A stretch of DNA of 64,000 nucleotides from Streptomyces adelaidensis (GCF_016598475.1 NZ_JAEMUX010000015.1:62001-126000), one strand, 5' to 3'; counted from the first letter of the stretch, positions 8,473 through 17,222 are shown. Translations and numbers: made by a program. Notes: generated from the sequence alone by a model not told the origin.

Positions 8473-9675
8473 CTACAGGAACGTGTGACCCTCGCCGCGG
8501 TACGTCGGCACGGTCGCCGTCACCTCGCCGCCCTCCACCAGGTGCAGCACGTCGAACCGCTCGCACAGCTCACCGGCCTTGGCGTGCCGGAACCACACCT
8601 TGTCGCCGAGGAGCAGATCGTCCGCGGGCGCGCCGAGCAGCGGGGTCTGCACCTCGCCGGGACCCTCCTGCGGGTCGTATCTCAGCCCCTCGGGCAGATA
8701 CGGCACGGGCAGCCGGTCGCGTCCCGGCGCGCCGGAGGCCGGGTAGCCGCCGCCCAGGACGGTGACGACCCCGACACCCGGGCGCCGGACGACGGGCATG
8801 GCGAAGAGCGCGGCCGGACGCCCGCTGAACGAGGTGTAGTTGTCGAAGAGCCGCGGCACGTACAGCCCCGACCCGGCGCCGATCTCGGTGACCGAGTCCT
8901 CCGCCGCCGTGTGTTGCACACTGCCCGTGCCGCCGCCGTTGACGAACTCCAGGTCCGGTGCCACCACCCGTACCGCGCGCACCACTTCGGCCCGGCGCGC
9001 GGCCAGCTCCTTCTTCGCGGTGGCCTGCATCAGCCGTACCGCCCGCGACCGCAGCGGCCGTCCGGCCACCGAGTCGCCGACCCCGGCGATATGCCCCTCG
9101 TACGCCATGATCCCGACCAGCTTGAACCCCGGGCGTCCGGCGACGGCCCGCGCCATGTCGGCGACCTGCGCGGGGGAGCGCAGCGGGGAGCGCAGGGCTC
9201 CGACGCGCACCCGGCCGCCGAGAAGCTTCAGCGAGGTGTCCAACTCCAGGCAGACGCGCACCACTTCGGTGCCGCCCCGCCGGGAGTTGTCGATCAGCTG
9301 AAGCTGGGCCGGGTCGTCGACCATCACGGTCACGGCGGCGGCGAGCTTGGGGTCGCCCGTCAGCTCGGCGAAGGCCTCGTGGTCGGCCGACGGGTAGGCG
9401 AGGAGGACGTCCTCGAACCCGGAACGGGCCAGCCACAGGGACTCGGCGAGAGTGAACGACATGATGCCCTGGAAGCCCTCACGGGCCAGGACCCTCTCCA
9501 GCAGCGCCCGGCAGCGAACGGACTTGCTCGCGACGCGGATCGGCTTGCCGCCGGCCCTGCGGAGGAGGTCGTCGGCGTTCGAGTCGAAGGCGTCGAGGTC
9601 GACGATCGCCAAAGGCGCGTCGAGATGAGCGGTGGCCCGGTCGTAGCGGGCCCGGTCGGCGGCGCGCGCAGTCAT
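8473..9675 (-). CDS. Fold-type III PLP amino-acid deaminase/aldolase-like protein (alanine racemase N-terminal domain)
   Basis: A 400-residue protein of the alanine racemase/D-threonine aldolase fold. AIVDLDAFDSNADDLLRRAGGKPIRVASKSVRC holds the PLP lysine region (the Lys of VASKSVR is the likely Schiff-base residue). VCLELDTSLKLLGGRVRVG and FVNGGGTGSVQHT fit the phosphate-binding barrel, and a C-terminal beta domain follows. Likely reactions are D-amino-acid dehydration, aldol cleavage or racemisation; the sequence alone does not choose. ATG 9675 is the natural start because the frame upstream is proline-gene antisense. It stands alone, convergent with the DUF2510 gene. Confidence 0.8.
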   Translation of the reverse strand: MTARAADRARYDRATAHLDAPLAIVDLDAFDSNADDLLRRAGGKPIRVASKSVRCRALLERVLAREGFQGIMSFTLAESLWLARSGFEDVLLAYPSADHEAFAELTGDPKLAAAVTVMVDDPAQLQLIDNSRRGGTEVVRVCLELDTSLKLLGGRVRVGALRSPLRSPAQVADMARAVAGRPGFKLVGIMAYEGHIAGVGDSVAGRPLRSRAVRLMQATAKKELAARRAEVVRAVRVVAPDLEFVNGGGTGSVQHTAAEDSVTEIGAGSGLYVPRLFDNYTSFSGRPAALFAMPVVRRPGVGVVTVLGGGYPASGAPGRDRLPVPYLPEGLRYDPQEGPGEVQTPLLGAPADDLLLGDKVWFRHAKAGELCERFDVLHLVEGGEVTATVPTYRGEGHTFL

Positions 9676-9964
9676 GGACGAAGACTGCCAGACATGATTA
9701 CCGCAGGGTAGGGGGACGTTCCGGGCAGAAGCCGCGGTCCCGTCGACTGGTTCCCGTTCGAGCGGGGCCAACCCGTAGAGTGACGCGCACGCAGGGACGA
9801 CCTCGACGGGGATGCCGATCCGCTGCCACGGGTATGGCTTGCCTGTGGTGTGGCGGACCGACGGCGGCGCGACTCCCACGGTATGCGTGACGGCCGCTCC
9901 CCACGGGCGGTCGGACGCCCGGACGACCTCCGGGTCGGCCCGGGACGAGGAAAGCGGGGGGTGC

Positions 9965-11794
9965 ATGAGCACGGAAGCGCGCCGCGCCTCCATCCCCCCA
10001 CGCCCACCGGCGCCACCCCGCCCGCCGATACCCCCGGGCCACACCTCCACACCACCCGACGGCGCCGCGCGCGACGAGAAACGTCCACAGCCGCCGTCGC
10101 GTGAGGCCGACCCGGACAACCAGGTGCCGGGCGCGCGTCCGTCCACCGAAAGCGCCTCATCGCAGCCGCTGCCGCCGCCCCGCCCGGACAGCGCCCCCTC
10201 CACCGGGGCCGGGTCGACCGCACCACGACGTCCGCAGCGGCCCCCGGCCGCCGGCGCCCCCGCGCGGCCCACCACACCACCGCGACCGGCCGCGGCGCCG
10301 ACCACCTCACGGGACGCCCGGCATTCGGGCACCCCGGACGGGCAACGACGACCGTACGGCGCCGACGCCACCAACTCGCCGGAGAACAGGCAGAGTTCGG
10401 CCGGCCAGGGCGGCCCCGCGCCCTCCCGTGCGCACGGCTCGGGCCCGACGGCCGGACAGGGGCCCGCACGCGGCGCCACCACCGACACCAGCACCGCCCG
10501 GCTGCGCGCCGAGCACCCGCGCTTCTCCGACTTCCGGCGCACCGCGGGCCAGAACAGCGGCACCGCGGCCGCCCCACCGCCCCCGGTGGCCTCTTCCCGC
10601 TTCCCGGACGCCCCGCCCCCGGCACGCGACGCCGCCCGGCGCACGGACGACCAGGCCGCCGACTCCGCCCCGGCCTCCGGCGGCCGGCCGCCCCGTCCCA
10701 CCGGCTCCGCCCCCGGCGACACGGCGCCCCGCCCGGCCGGCCGCCCCCCGGCGGCGCCGCCCCGTACCGGCGCACCGGCTCCCGGCAGCGCCGTACCGCC
10801 CACGACCCTCCGCCGCCCCCTGCCCGAAGAGGCCGCCCCCGAGGGCACCCCCCGGCCGCGCCCCCTCACACCCGACCGCCCCGGCGGCTGGCAGCCCCCG
10901 ACGGGCCCGTCCCGGCGGTCCGCCGAAGCCATCGACGCCGCGCTCGGCGAGTCCCCCGGACGGCCCTTCGTGTCGTTCGCGCAGCCCGACACCGCGCCGT
11001 GGACGCAGACCGAACCGCGCGGCGTACGGCGAAAACCGCGGGCCTCCGGGGCCCGGGCGGCGGCCGTGGCCGCGTGCGTGGTGCTGGGCGTCGGCCTCAT
11101 CGGCGGCGCGGCGGCCGGGAGTTGGCTCACCGGGGACCCCGGGACGGACGGCGCCCGCGACACCTTCGCGGTGGCCGGTGAACTGTGGCACGGCGTACCC
11201 GTGGACGAACTCTTTCCGCCCACCGTGCAGGGCGAGGGCGCCGGACCCGGCGGCACCGACCGCGCCTGGACCCGGATCGCCGTCGCACCGGACAGCGGCT
11301 GCGCGGACGCCTTCGACCCCCTGCTGCGCAAGGCACTCTCCCCCGTCGGCTGTCTGCGCCTGCTGCGCGCCACCTACACCGACGCCACCCGCAGCAACGT
11401 CACCACCGTCGGCCTGATGTTCACCAAGGCCGACGCCACCACCATGACCTCCCTCAAGGCCCGCTTCGAGCAGGACGGCCTCGACCGCCGCACCGACCTG
11501 ATGCCCCGCCCGTACGCCGCCAAGGACACCGTCGCCGCCGGCTTCGGCGACGACCAGCGGGCCTCCTGGACCATCTCCGTGCTCACCGAGGTCCCCGTCG
11601 TCGTCTACGCCGTCTCGGGCTTCGCCGACGGCCGCAGCGTCACCGAACCCCAGCCCGCCGAGGACGCCATGGAGTCCGGCGCCACCACGGCCCCCGCCCA
11701 GTCCGGCCTCGGCCACGAGGCGAAGGGCCTCGCCGACCGCATCGAACGCGGACTGCGCAGGACCGCCGCGTCCGCCACGGAGAAGCCTTCATGA
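9965..11794 (+). CDS. Proline-rich single-pass membrane protein coupled to a mycosin-like protease
   Basis: A 609-residue protein. About 350 N-terminal residues are low-complexity Pro/Ala/Arg/Thr-rich and presumably disordered in the cytoplasm. One hydrophobic helix follows (RAAAVAACVVLGVGLIGGAAAGSWL, about 358-382), then an outside domain of about 220 residues with cysteines in DSGCADAFDPLLRKALSPVGCLRLLRATYTD. ATG 9965 follows a G-rich binding site; earlier in-frame starts sit in the divergent promoter region. It overlaps the protease gene by ATGA, so the two are translationally coupled and may act together at the membrane. No homologue of known function is recognised. Confidence 0.75.
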   Translation: MSTEARRASIPPRPPAPPRPPIPPGHTSTPPDGAARDEKRPQPPSREADPDNQVPGARPSTESASSQPLPPPRPDSAPSTGAGSTAPRRPQRPPAAGAPARPTTPPRPAAAPTTSRDARHSGTPDGQRRPYGADATNSPENRQSSAGQGGPAPSRAHGSGPTAGQGPARGATTDTSTARLRAEHPRFSDFRRTAGQNSGTAAAPPPPVASSRFPDAPPPARDAARRTDDQAADSAPASGGRPPRPTGSAPGDTAPRPAGRPPAAPPRTGAPAPGSAVPPTTLRRPLPEEAAPEGTPRPRPLTPDRPGGWQPPTGPSRRSAEAIDAALGESPGRPFVSFAQPDTAPWTQTEPRGVRRKPRASGARAAAVAACVVLGVGLIGGAAAGSWLTGDPGTDGARDTFAVAGELWHGVPVDELFPPTVQGEGAGPGGTDRAWTRIAVAPDSGCADAFDPLLRKALSPVGCLRLLRATYTDATRSNVTTVGLMFTKADATTMTSLKARFEQDGLDRRTDLMPRPYAAKDTVAAGFGDDQRASWTISVLTEVPVVVYAVSGFADGRSVTEPQPAEDAMESGATTAPAQSGLGHEAKGLADRIERGLRRTAASATEKPS

Positions 11795-12999
11795 GAGCCG
11801 AGAAAACCGGGACGATCGGCCGACGCTCCCTGCGCGTCGGCCTCCTCAGCGTCCCGCTCGCCGCCTCCCTGGCCCTCCTGCCGTCCACCGCCGCCCACGC
11901 CGACGGCATCCGGGACCAGCAGTGGGCGCTGGACGCCATGTACACGCAGGAGGCGTGGCGCACCACCAAGGGCGCGGGCATCACCGTCGCGGTCCTCGAC
12001 ACGGGCGTCGACGACGAACACCCGGACCTGGCGGGCAACGTCCTGCCGACGAAGGACATGGTCGGTTTCGGCGCCTCGCGCGGCGACCGCGCCTGGGCCC
12101 GCCACGGCACAGCCATGGCCGGCATCATCGCCGGACACGGACACGGCGTGAACGACGGCGACGGCGTCCTCGGCATCGCCCCGGAGGCGAAGATCCTCCC
12201 CGTCCGCGTCATCCTCGAAGACGGCGACTCCGCCCGCGCCAAGGCCCGCAGCACCCGGGGCAACGCCCTCGCCGAGGGCATCCGCTGGGCCGCCGACCAG
12301 GGCGCCGACGTCATCAACCTCTCCCTCGGCGACGACTCCGAGTCCGCCCACCCCGAACCCTCCGAGGACGCCGCCGTCCAGTACGCCCTCGAGAAGGGCT
12401 CCATCGTGGTCGCCTCGGCCGGCAACGGCGGCGAGAAGGGCGACCACATCTCCTACCCGGCGGCCTACCCGGGCGTGATCGCGGTGGCCGCCGTCGACGA
12501 GAACGGCACCCGCGCCGCGTTCTCCACCCGCCGCTGGTACGCCACCGTCAGCGCCCCCGGCGTCGACGTCGTCATCGCCGACCCCGACCGCAAGTACTAC
12601 GAGGGCTGGGGCACCAGCGCCGCCGCGGCTTTCGTCTCGGGCGCCGTCGCCCTCATCGAGGCGGCCCACCCCGGCCTGACCCCCGCCCAGGTCAAGCGGC
12701 TCCTGGAGGACACCGCCCGCAACGCCCCCGTCGGCGGCCGCGACGACGCCCGCGGCTTCGGCTTCGTCGACCCGGCGGCCGCCATCCAGGCGGGCGGCGA
12801 GCTCACCCCCGACGACCTCAGATCCGCCTCGTACGGCCGCGAGTACTTCGGCGCCGGCCCGGACCCGGCGGAGGAGGAGGACCCGGCCGTCGGCTGGACC
12901 GCCCCCGCCGCCGGCGGCCTCGGCGTGGTCCTGCTGGTCACCGCGGTGGCGGCCTGGCGGGGACGCGGTCGCGGCCGGCCCGACGAGTACGTGATCTGA
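11791..12999 (+). CDS. Mycosin-like subtilisin-family serine protease (S8), membrane anchored
   Basis: A 402-residue secreted protease. It has an N-terminal signal peptide ending near AAHADG, the catalytic triad Asp70 (VLDTGVDDEHPD), His105 (ARHGTAMAG) and Ser276 (GWGTSAAAAFVSGA), the oxyanion Asn in ASAGNGG, and a C-terminal hydrophobic helix (about 372-390) followed by Arg-rich residues. That layout matches mycosins of type VII secretion systems, but no ESX gene is present in the window. It overlaps the proline-rich membrane protein gene by four bases and ends three bases before the convergent serine hydrolase. Substrate unknown. Confidence 0.88.
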   Translation: MRAEKTGTIGRRSLRVGLLSVPLAASLALLPSTAAHADGIRDQQWALDAMYTQEAWRTTKGAGITVAVLDTGVDDEHPDLAGNVLPTKDMVGFGASRGDRAWARHGTAMAGIIAGHGHGVNDGDGVLGIAPEAKILPVRVILEDGDSARAKARSTRGNALAEGIRWAADQGADVINLSLGDDSESAHPEPSEDAAVQYALEKGSIVVASAGNGGEKGDHISYPAAYPGVIAVAAVDENGTRAAFSTRRWYATVSAPGVDVVIADPDRKYYEGWGTSAAAAFVSGAVALIEAAHPGLTPAQVKRLLEDTARNAPVGGRDDARGFGFVDPAAAIQAGGELTPDDLRSASYGREYFGAGPDPAEEEDPAVGWTAPAAGGLGVVLLVTAVAAWRGRGRGRPDEYVI

Positions 13000-13002
13000 C
13001 GC

Positions 13003-14040
13003 CTACGAGGTGGCGGCCGTGCTCGCCGGGGCCGTCGCCTCCAGGGAGTCCGCCGCGGCGCCGAACACCGAGACGGCCGCCCGGGCCGCCGCCTCGACCA
13101 GCGCGACCCCCTTCGCCTTCGTCGTGTTGCCGTTCGACACCACCGCGACCAGGTACTCCTGCCCGTCCACGGTGACCCGCCCGATGCTGTTGATGTCCCA
13201 CAGCCCGGTGGCGGTACGCGGCAGCCACCCGTTCTTCAGGGCGAACGCGGACCCCGCGGACCCGTCGTCGGCCACCGCCGAGACACCCCAGTCCTGCCCC
13301 TCGGCGATCTGTCCCATCAGCCCCTGGAGATACGTCCGCGAGGCCGGGCTCAGCTCCGACGCGTCCTCGTCCCCGAACACCTGCTGGAGCAGGACGAGTT
13401 GATCGGCCGCCGTGGTCTGCGTCAGGCCCCAGTACAGGCCGTCGCCCCCCTCGGTGCCGGTCAGCCCCAACCGCTCGTTCGCCGCGTCGAGACCGGCCGC
13501 CTGCCCGATCGCCTTCCACAGCGCCGTCGCGGAGACGTTGTCGCTCTCCCGGATCATCGCGCCGGCGTACGCCTTCTCCTGGGCCGTGAGCTGCCGGCCG
13601 GCGTCCTGCGCCTGGAGCAGCAGAGCCGCCAGGATGTCCGCCTTCACGATGCTGGCGGTGTCGAACCGCTCGTCCCCGTACACAGCCGTGTCCCCGGACG
13701 TCAGGTCGAGCACGGCCACGGACACCGCCGCCCCGTCCTCGACCGTCACGTCCTCGAGCGCCGCCGCGAGCAGCTCGTCGTGATCCACTTCGGGCTCCGC
13801 CACAGGTTCCACCGAAGCCTCCCCAACGACCGCGTCCGCTCCCGGCGCGGTGGAGGCGGAGGGCGATACCGACGACGCCGACGACGATACGGCGGTGCTC
13901 CCGCCCCCGTGTGCCTGGGCCTTCACGTACACCGTCCCGGCGGCCGTGCCGACCACGACGACGACCGAGGCCAGCACGGCGTGGAAGAGCGGACGGCGCC
14001 CGGAGGGGCGGGCGCTGCGACGGGCTCCGTGTGAGGGCAT
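13003..14040 (-). CDS. Secreted class A beta-lactamase-like serine hydrolase
   Basis: A 345-residue protein with an N-terminal membrane/signal helix (AVLASVVVVVGTAAGTVYV, about 21-39) and a Ser/Ala-rich linker to about residue 85. The penicillin-binding fold is marked by Ser130-x-x-Lys133 (ASIVKADIL), SDN at 166-168 and LKNGWL in place of the KTG strand. The KNG variation and lack of the Glu166 loop make it more like the lipoprotein or hydrolase relatives of class A beta-lactamases than a true resistance enzyme. It probably acts on peptidoglycan or other D-amino acid substrates outside the cell. It is convergent with the protease gene. Confidence 0.8.
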   Translation of the reverse strand: MPSHGARRSARPSGRRPLFHAVLASVVVVVGTAAGTVYVKAQAHGGGSTAVSSSASSVSPSASTAPGADAVVGEASVEPVAEPEVDHDELLAAALEDVTVEDGAAVSVAVLDLTSGDTAVYGDERFDTASIVKADILAALLLQAQDAGRQLTAQEKAYAGAMIRESDNVSATALWKAIGQAAGLDAANERLGLTGTEGGDGLYWGLTQTTAADQLVLLQQVFGDEDASELSPASRTYLQGLMGQIAEGQDWGVSAVADDGSAGSAFALKNGWLPRTATGLWDINSIGRVTVDGQEYLVAVVSNGNTTKAKGVALVEAAARAAVSVFGAAADSLEATAPASTAATS

Positions 14041-14189
14041 GACGCGATGGTTCTGCGCCGCGCTGTGCGCTTGGTTAGGCGATTGTTAGATGCTTGTCAG
14101 GGAAAGCTGAGAAAACCGTGAGTGATGTGACGGTCACGTTTCCGGCCCGGCATAACCCCTGGAGACTTCCCCCGATAGGGTCGGCGACC

Positions 14190-14969
14190 GTGGCGAACAA
14201 GAACATTCCCGACTCCGGCTTCTCCGACGACGACGGCTCCGCCGACCCCCGGCTGAGCACCGCGCTCGCCGCCTGGGCCGAGGACCGGACCGCCGTGGCC
14301 CCCGTCCTGGAAGCGCTCAAGGGCGCCCGGCTGCTCGTCCCCGTCGTGGCCGTGCTCGGCGAGGTCGAGATCGACGGTCAGGAGGGGAGCGAAGCTCGTT
14401 GGAAGGGCGGTGGTGGGCGACGGGAGGGCGGGCTGCGCCGCGAGAAGACCAGCGACATGGCCGTCCCCACCCTGAAGGCCGGCGGCCGCACCGCCCTGCC
14501 CGCCTTCACCTCCACCGACTCGCTGGCCCGCTGGGACCCCGCCGCCCGCCCCGTCGCCGTACCCCTGCACCAGGCGCTCCAGGCCGCCGCGCACGAGAAG
14601 GCCGACACGATCGTGCTCGACCTCGCCGGGCCGGTCGCCTATGAGCTGACCGGCCGCGCCCTGCTCGCGCTCGCCGAGGGCCGCACCACCACCGACCCGC
14701 TCGCCGACCCCGCCGTCGTCGACGCAGTACGCGCCGCCGTCGCCGCCGAGCCGGCCGTGCTCCGCGCCCACCTCGGCCCCGGACAGTCGGACGGCACCCT
14801 CGCCCTCGTCCTGGACACCGCCGCCCCGCCGGCCGAGACCGCGCGGTCGGTCGCCGGCCGTCTCGCCGCCGACGACACACTGCGGGCCCGCCTGGTACGC
14901 GGCCTCGACCTGGCACTGCTGCCGGCCGGGGCGACGCCACCGGGCGAGCCCTTGTACGTACGAAGCTGA
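14190..14969 (+). CDS. SseB-family protein with an in-frame repeat insertion
   Basis: A 259-residue cytoplasmic protein of the SseB N-terminal-domain family. GARLLVPVVAVLGEVE, TSDMAVPTLKAGGRTALPAFTSTDSLARW and PVAVPLHQALQAA are the family blocks. GTG 14190 is favoured; an ATG at 14094 would add residues from the promoter region. Between VEIDGQ and GLRREKTSD there are about 17 residues (EGSEARWKGGGGRREGG) that look like translated intergenic repeat DNA; the frame is kept. The function of SseB proteins in actinomycetes is not established. It converges with the DUF1844 gene, four bases apart. Confidence 0.8.
   Translation: MANKNIPDSGFSDDDGSADPRLSTALAAWAEDRTAVAPVLEALKGARLLVPVVAVLGEVEIDGQEGSEARWKGGGGRREGGLRREKTSDMAVPTLKAGGRTALPAFTSTDSLARWDPAARPVAVPLHQALQAAAHEKADTIVLDLAGPVAYELTGRALLALAEGRTTTDPLADPAVVDAVRAAVAAEPAVLRAHLGPGQSDGTLALVLDTAAPPAETARSVAGRLAADDTLRARLVRGLDLALLPAGATPPGEPLYVRS
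14378..14432. repeat. Short G-rich repeat element inserted in frame in the SseB-like gene
   Basis: This stretch (GGAGGGGAGCGAAGCTCG, then a run of GGAAGGGCGGTGG and GGGCGACGGGAGGG) differs in base pattern from the flanking codons. It contains the small dyad GAGCGAAGCTC and resembles short elements scattered between Streptomyces genes. It adds about 17 Gly/Arg-rich residues without breaking the frame. The exact ends are uncertain by several bases. Confidence 0.5.
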
Positions 14970-14973
14970 CGTC

Positions 14974-15330
14974 CTAGCCGTAGACCGCGCCCGTGTACTT
15001 CTCGCCCGGGCCCTGGCCCGGCTCGTCGGGCACGAGCGACGCCTCGCGGAACGCCAGTTGCAGCGACTTCAGACCGTCGCGCAGCGGCGCCGCGTGGAAG
15101 GAGCTGATCTCGGTCGCGGACGCGTCGAGCAGACCGGCGAGGGCGTGCACCAGCTTGCGGGCCTCGTCCAGGTCCTTGTACTTGTCGCCCTCTTCGGTCA
15201 GCCCGAGCTTCACCGCGGCGGCACTCATCAGGTTGACGGCGACCGTCACGATCACCTCGACCGCGGGGACCTCGGCGATGTCGCGGGTCATCGAGTCGAA
15301 GTCGGGGCTCTCAGCAGGGGTCTCACTCAT
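14974..15330 (-). CDS. DUF1844 domain protein
   Basis: A 118-residue small cytoplasmic protein. The family core is [24 protein letters not shown] followed by [18 protein letters not shown], both predicted helices. ATG 15330 (MSETPAES) is preferred over the GTG three codons upstream. The gene is divergent from infC, a placement I recall as conserved in Streptomyces. No biochemical role is known for DUF1844. Confidence 0.85.
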   Translation of the reverse strand: MSETPAESPDFDSMTRDIAEVPAVEVIVTVAVNLMSAAAVKLGLTEEGDKYKDLDEARKLVHALAGLLDASATEISSFHAAPLRDGLKSLQLAFREASLVPDEPGQGPGEKYTGAVYG

Positions 15331-15390
15331 GCCCCACACGATAGGCCCCGGCCCGCCCGCCCCCGCCTGTGGGAGGCCGTCGCGCCCGAA

Positions 15391-15420
15391 TTGGCACCCC
15401 CCGCGTCAACCCGCTATGGT
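15391..15420 (+). promoter_or_regulatory. infC: Sigma-70-type promoter of the infC operon
   Basis: TTGGCA (15391-15396) and TATGGT (15415-15420) are separated by 18 bases and match the principal-sigma consensus of Streptomyces well. Transcription would start near 15427, giving an unusually long leader of about 300 bases before the infC start. The leader has no convincing gene but holds several inverted repeats, including one centred on TCCGTACGGA near 15535-15544. Confidence 0.65.
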
Positions 15421-15606
15421 TGGACAACGACCGGCTGGATACCTGTGTGTCCGGCCCGCAAGTGGAGGCTCCGAACTCCCACCTGACCGCCCTCCGGGAC
15501 GGCAGGTCACCCGGTCAGGCGGTCCCCACCGTTCCGTACGGACGGTGGAGTCGTCCGATATTGCGCCCCGCGGCACACCCGCGGCGGTGCTCCGGCAGTA
15601 CATGGA

Positions 15607-15637
15607 GCCCCGCCTGTGTCCCGTCCGGGGCATTTTT
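15607..15637 (+). terminator. Attenuator-like intrinsic terminator in the infC leader
   Basis: GCCCCG (15607-15612) pairs with CGGGGC (15626-15631) and is followed at once by ATTTTT, the only T-run of note in this GC-rich leader. A terminator about 90 bases before the coding region of a translation factor and two ribosomal proteins suggests transcription attenuation. Regulation by IF3 or L20 is plausible by analogy with other bacteria; this is inference. Confidence 0.5.
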
Positions 15638-15724
15638 CATGCGCCGCGATGGTTGGTCTACATGTCAACCAGACATACGCGGCGGTCCGCCAGACCGTCG
15701 TGTGGGTGCTACCGAGGAGGATCC

Positions 15725-16411
15725 ATCAGCGCCGAGCCTCGCATCAACGACCGGATTCGCGTTCCCGAGGTGCGACTTGTCGGTCCCAGCGGCGAGCAGG
15801 TCGGGATTGTCCCGCTTGCCAAGGCCCTGGAGCTTGCGCAGGAGTACGACCTCGACCTGGTCGAGGTCGCCGCGACCGCGCGTCCGCCGGTCTGCAAGCT
15901 CATGGACTACGGGAAGTTCAAGTACGAGTCGGCCATGAAGGCCCGTGAGGCGCGCAAGAACCAGGCGCACACGGTCATCAAGGAGATGAAGCTCCGGCCG
16001 AAGATCGACCCGCACGACTACGACACCAAAAAGGGTCACGTCGTCCGGTTCCTCAAGCAGGGCGACAAGGTCAAGATCACGATCATGTTCCGTGGTCGCG
16101 AGCAGTCCCGGCCCGAGCTGGGCTACCGACTGCTGCAGCGTCTCGCGGAGGACGTCCAGGAGCTCGGGTTCATCGAATCGAACCCGAAGCAGGACGGCCG
16201 AAACATGATCATGGTTCTCGGTCCGCACAAGAAGAAGACCGAGGCGATGGCCGAGGCCCGTCAGGCGCAGGAGGCCCGGAAGGCGGAAGCGAAGGCCAAC
16301 CCCGGCCGCTCGCAGAACGCCGCCGACTCCGACCTCGACGACGATGTCGACCTCGACGTCGATGCCGACGTCGATCTCGAGGCGCCTGCCGAGGAGCCTG
16401 CCGAGGCGTAA
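15725..16411 (+). CDS. infC: Translation initiation factor IF-3, probable AUC start
   Basis: A 228-residue factor that binds the 30S subunit, keeps subunits apart and checks the start codon. Residues 2-70 ([43 protein letters not shown]) are the N-domain and [27 protein letters not shown] the C-domain. No ATG, GTG or TTG lies in frame near the conserved N-terminus. ATC at 15725 follows GAGGAGG (15714-15720), which fits the rare autoregulatory start codons of infC in other bacteria. An ATG at 15662 would add about 21 unrelated residues. The acidic Asp-rich tail ([17 protein letters not shown]) is an actinobacterial extension. First gene of the infC-rpmI-rplT operon. Confidence 0.9.
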   Translation: MSAEPRINDRIRVPEVRLVGPSGEQVGIVPLAKALELAQEYDLDLVEVAATARPPVCKLMDYGKFKYESAMKAREARKNQAHTVIKEMKLRPKIDPHDYDTKKGHVVRFLKQGDKVKITIMFRGREQSRPELGYRLLQRLAEDVQELGFIESNPKQDGRNMIMVLGPHKKKTEAMAEARQAQEARKAEAKANPGRSQNAADSDLDDDVDLDVDADVDLEAPAEEPAEA

Positions 16412-16413
16412 GT

Positions 16414-16510
16414 CCCCGGGACGCGAGTCCGGGGGAAGCCCTGGATACGAGTCCAGGGTGCCAACCGATAGAAATGACGTTCCGTCGTGCCCGGTTCAAC
16501 GACCGGGCAC
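16414..16510 (+). promoter_or_regulatory. Three consecutive hairpins between infC and rpmI
   Basis: Three stem-loops fill the 131-base gap: 16414-16434 (CCCCGG with GCGA loop), 16439-16458 (CCCTGGA / TCCAGGG) and 16487-16510 (a perfect nine-base stem, GTGCCCGGT / ACCGGGCAC). The first two are similar in sequence and look like a duplicated structure. They lie just upstream of rpmI and could be an L20 autoregulatory target or an RNA processing site; neither is demonstrated. Confidence 0.45.
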
Positions 16511-16542
16511 CGGAGCGCCACCGACGAGGAGAGAACGGCGCT

Positions 16543-16737
16543 ATGCCGAAGAATAAGTCGCACAGCGGTGCCAGCAAGCGCTTCAAGATCACCGGCTCCG
16601 GCAAGGTGCTCCGTGAGCGCGCCGGCAAGCGCCACTATCTCGAGCACAAGTCGTCCCGCGTGACGCGTCGCCTCACCGGCAACGCCGAGATGGCCCCGGG
16701 TGACGCCGCGAAGATCAAGAAGCTTCTCGGCAAGTGA
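16543..16737 (+). CDS. rpmI: 50S ribosomal protein L35
   Basis: A 64-residue basic protein of the large subunit, full length for the family. [38 protein letters not shown] is the L35 signature, with the Lys/Arg-rich N-terminus and the [12 protein letters not shown] end. ATG 16543 follows GAGGAGAG. It is the middle gene of the conserved infC-rpmI-rplT operon and follows a structured gap. A further hairpin (GGCGCTC / GAGCGCC, about 16747-16765) lies between it and rplT. Confidence 0.98.
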   Translation: MPKNKSHSGASKRFKITGSGKVLRERAGKRHYLEHKSSRVTRRLTGNAEMAPGDAAKIKKLLGK

Positions 16738-16838
16738 CCTACGCGGCGCTCGGACCGAGCGCCGTACGTCAGGACCGGGACCCCATCGATTCCGGGCCGT
16801 GTGAGTCCCACCACGGCCCCGCTACAAGGAGCTAAAAA

Positions 16839-17222
16839 GTGGCACGCGTCAAGCGGGCAGTCAACGCCCACAAGAAGCGCCGGGCGATCCTCGAAGCCGC
16901 CTCCGGCTACCGCGGTCAGCGTTCGCGTCTGTACCGCAAGGCCAAGGAGCAGGTCACCCACTCGCTGGTCTACAACTACAACGACCGCAAGAAGCGCAAG
17001 GGCGACTTCCGTCAGCTGTGGATCCAGCGCATCAACGCTGCGGCTCGCCAGAACGGCATGACGTACAACCGCCTCATCCAGGGTCTGAAGGCCGCGAACA
17101 TCGAGGTCGACCGCAAGATCCTCGCCGAGCTGGCCGTCAACGACGCGGGCGCGTTCGCCGCGCTCGTCGAGGTCGCCCAGAAGGCGCTGCCGGCGGATGT
17201 GAACGCGCCCAAGGCCGCGTGA
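16839..17222 (+). CDS. rplT: 50S ribosomal protein L20
   Basis: A 127-residue protein essential for early assembly of the 50S subunit by binding 23S r[37 protein letters not shown] and [18 protein letters not shown] are the L20 signature blocks; the C-domain contains [20 protein letters not shown]. The GTG start follows AAGGAG. In other bacteria L20 represses its own operon, so the hairpins upstream are natural candidates for its targets. A strong terminator follows. Confidence 0.98.
   Translation: MARVKRAVNAHKKRRAILEAASGYRGQRSRLYRKAKEQVTHSLVYNYNDRKKRKGDFRQLWIQRINAAARQNGMTYNRLIQGLKAANIEVDRKILAELAVNDAGAFAALVEVAQKALPADVNAPKAA

Noticed and set aside
8473..11373. A 966-residue minus-strand frame through the proline-rich gene
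   Set aside because: The N-terminal 560 residues are antisense to a Pro-rich plus-strand gene; the conserved PLP enzyme starts at 9675.
13003..14040. Beta-lactamase resistance gene
   Set aside because: The KTG strand reads KNG and the Glu of the omega loop is not evident, so a general serine-hydrolase label is safer.
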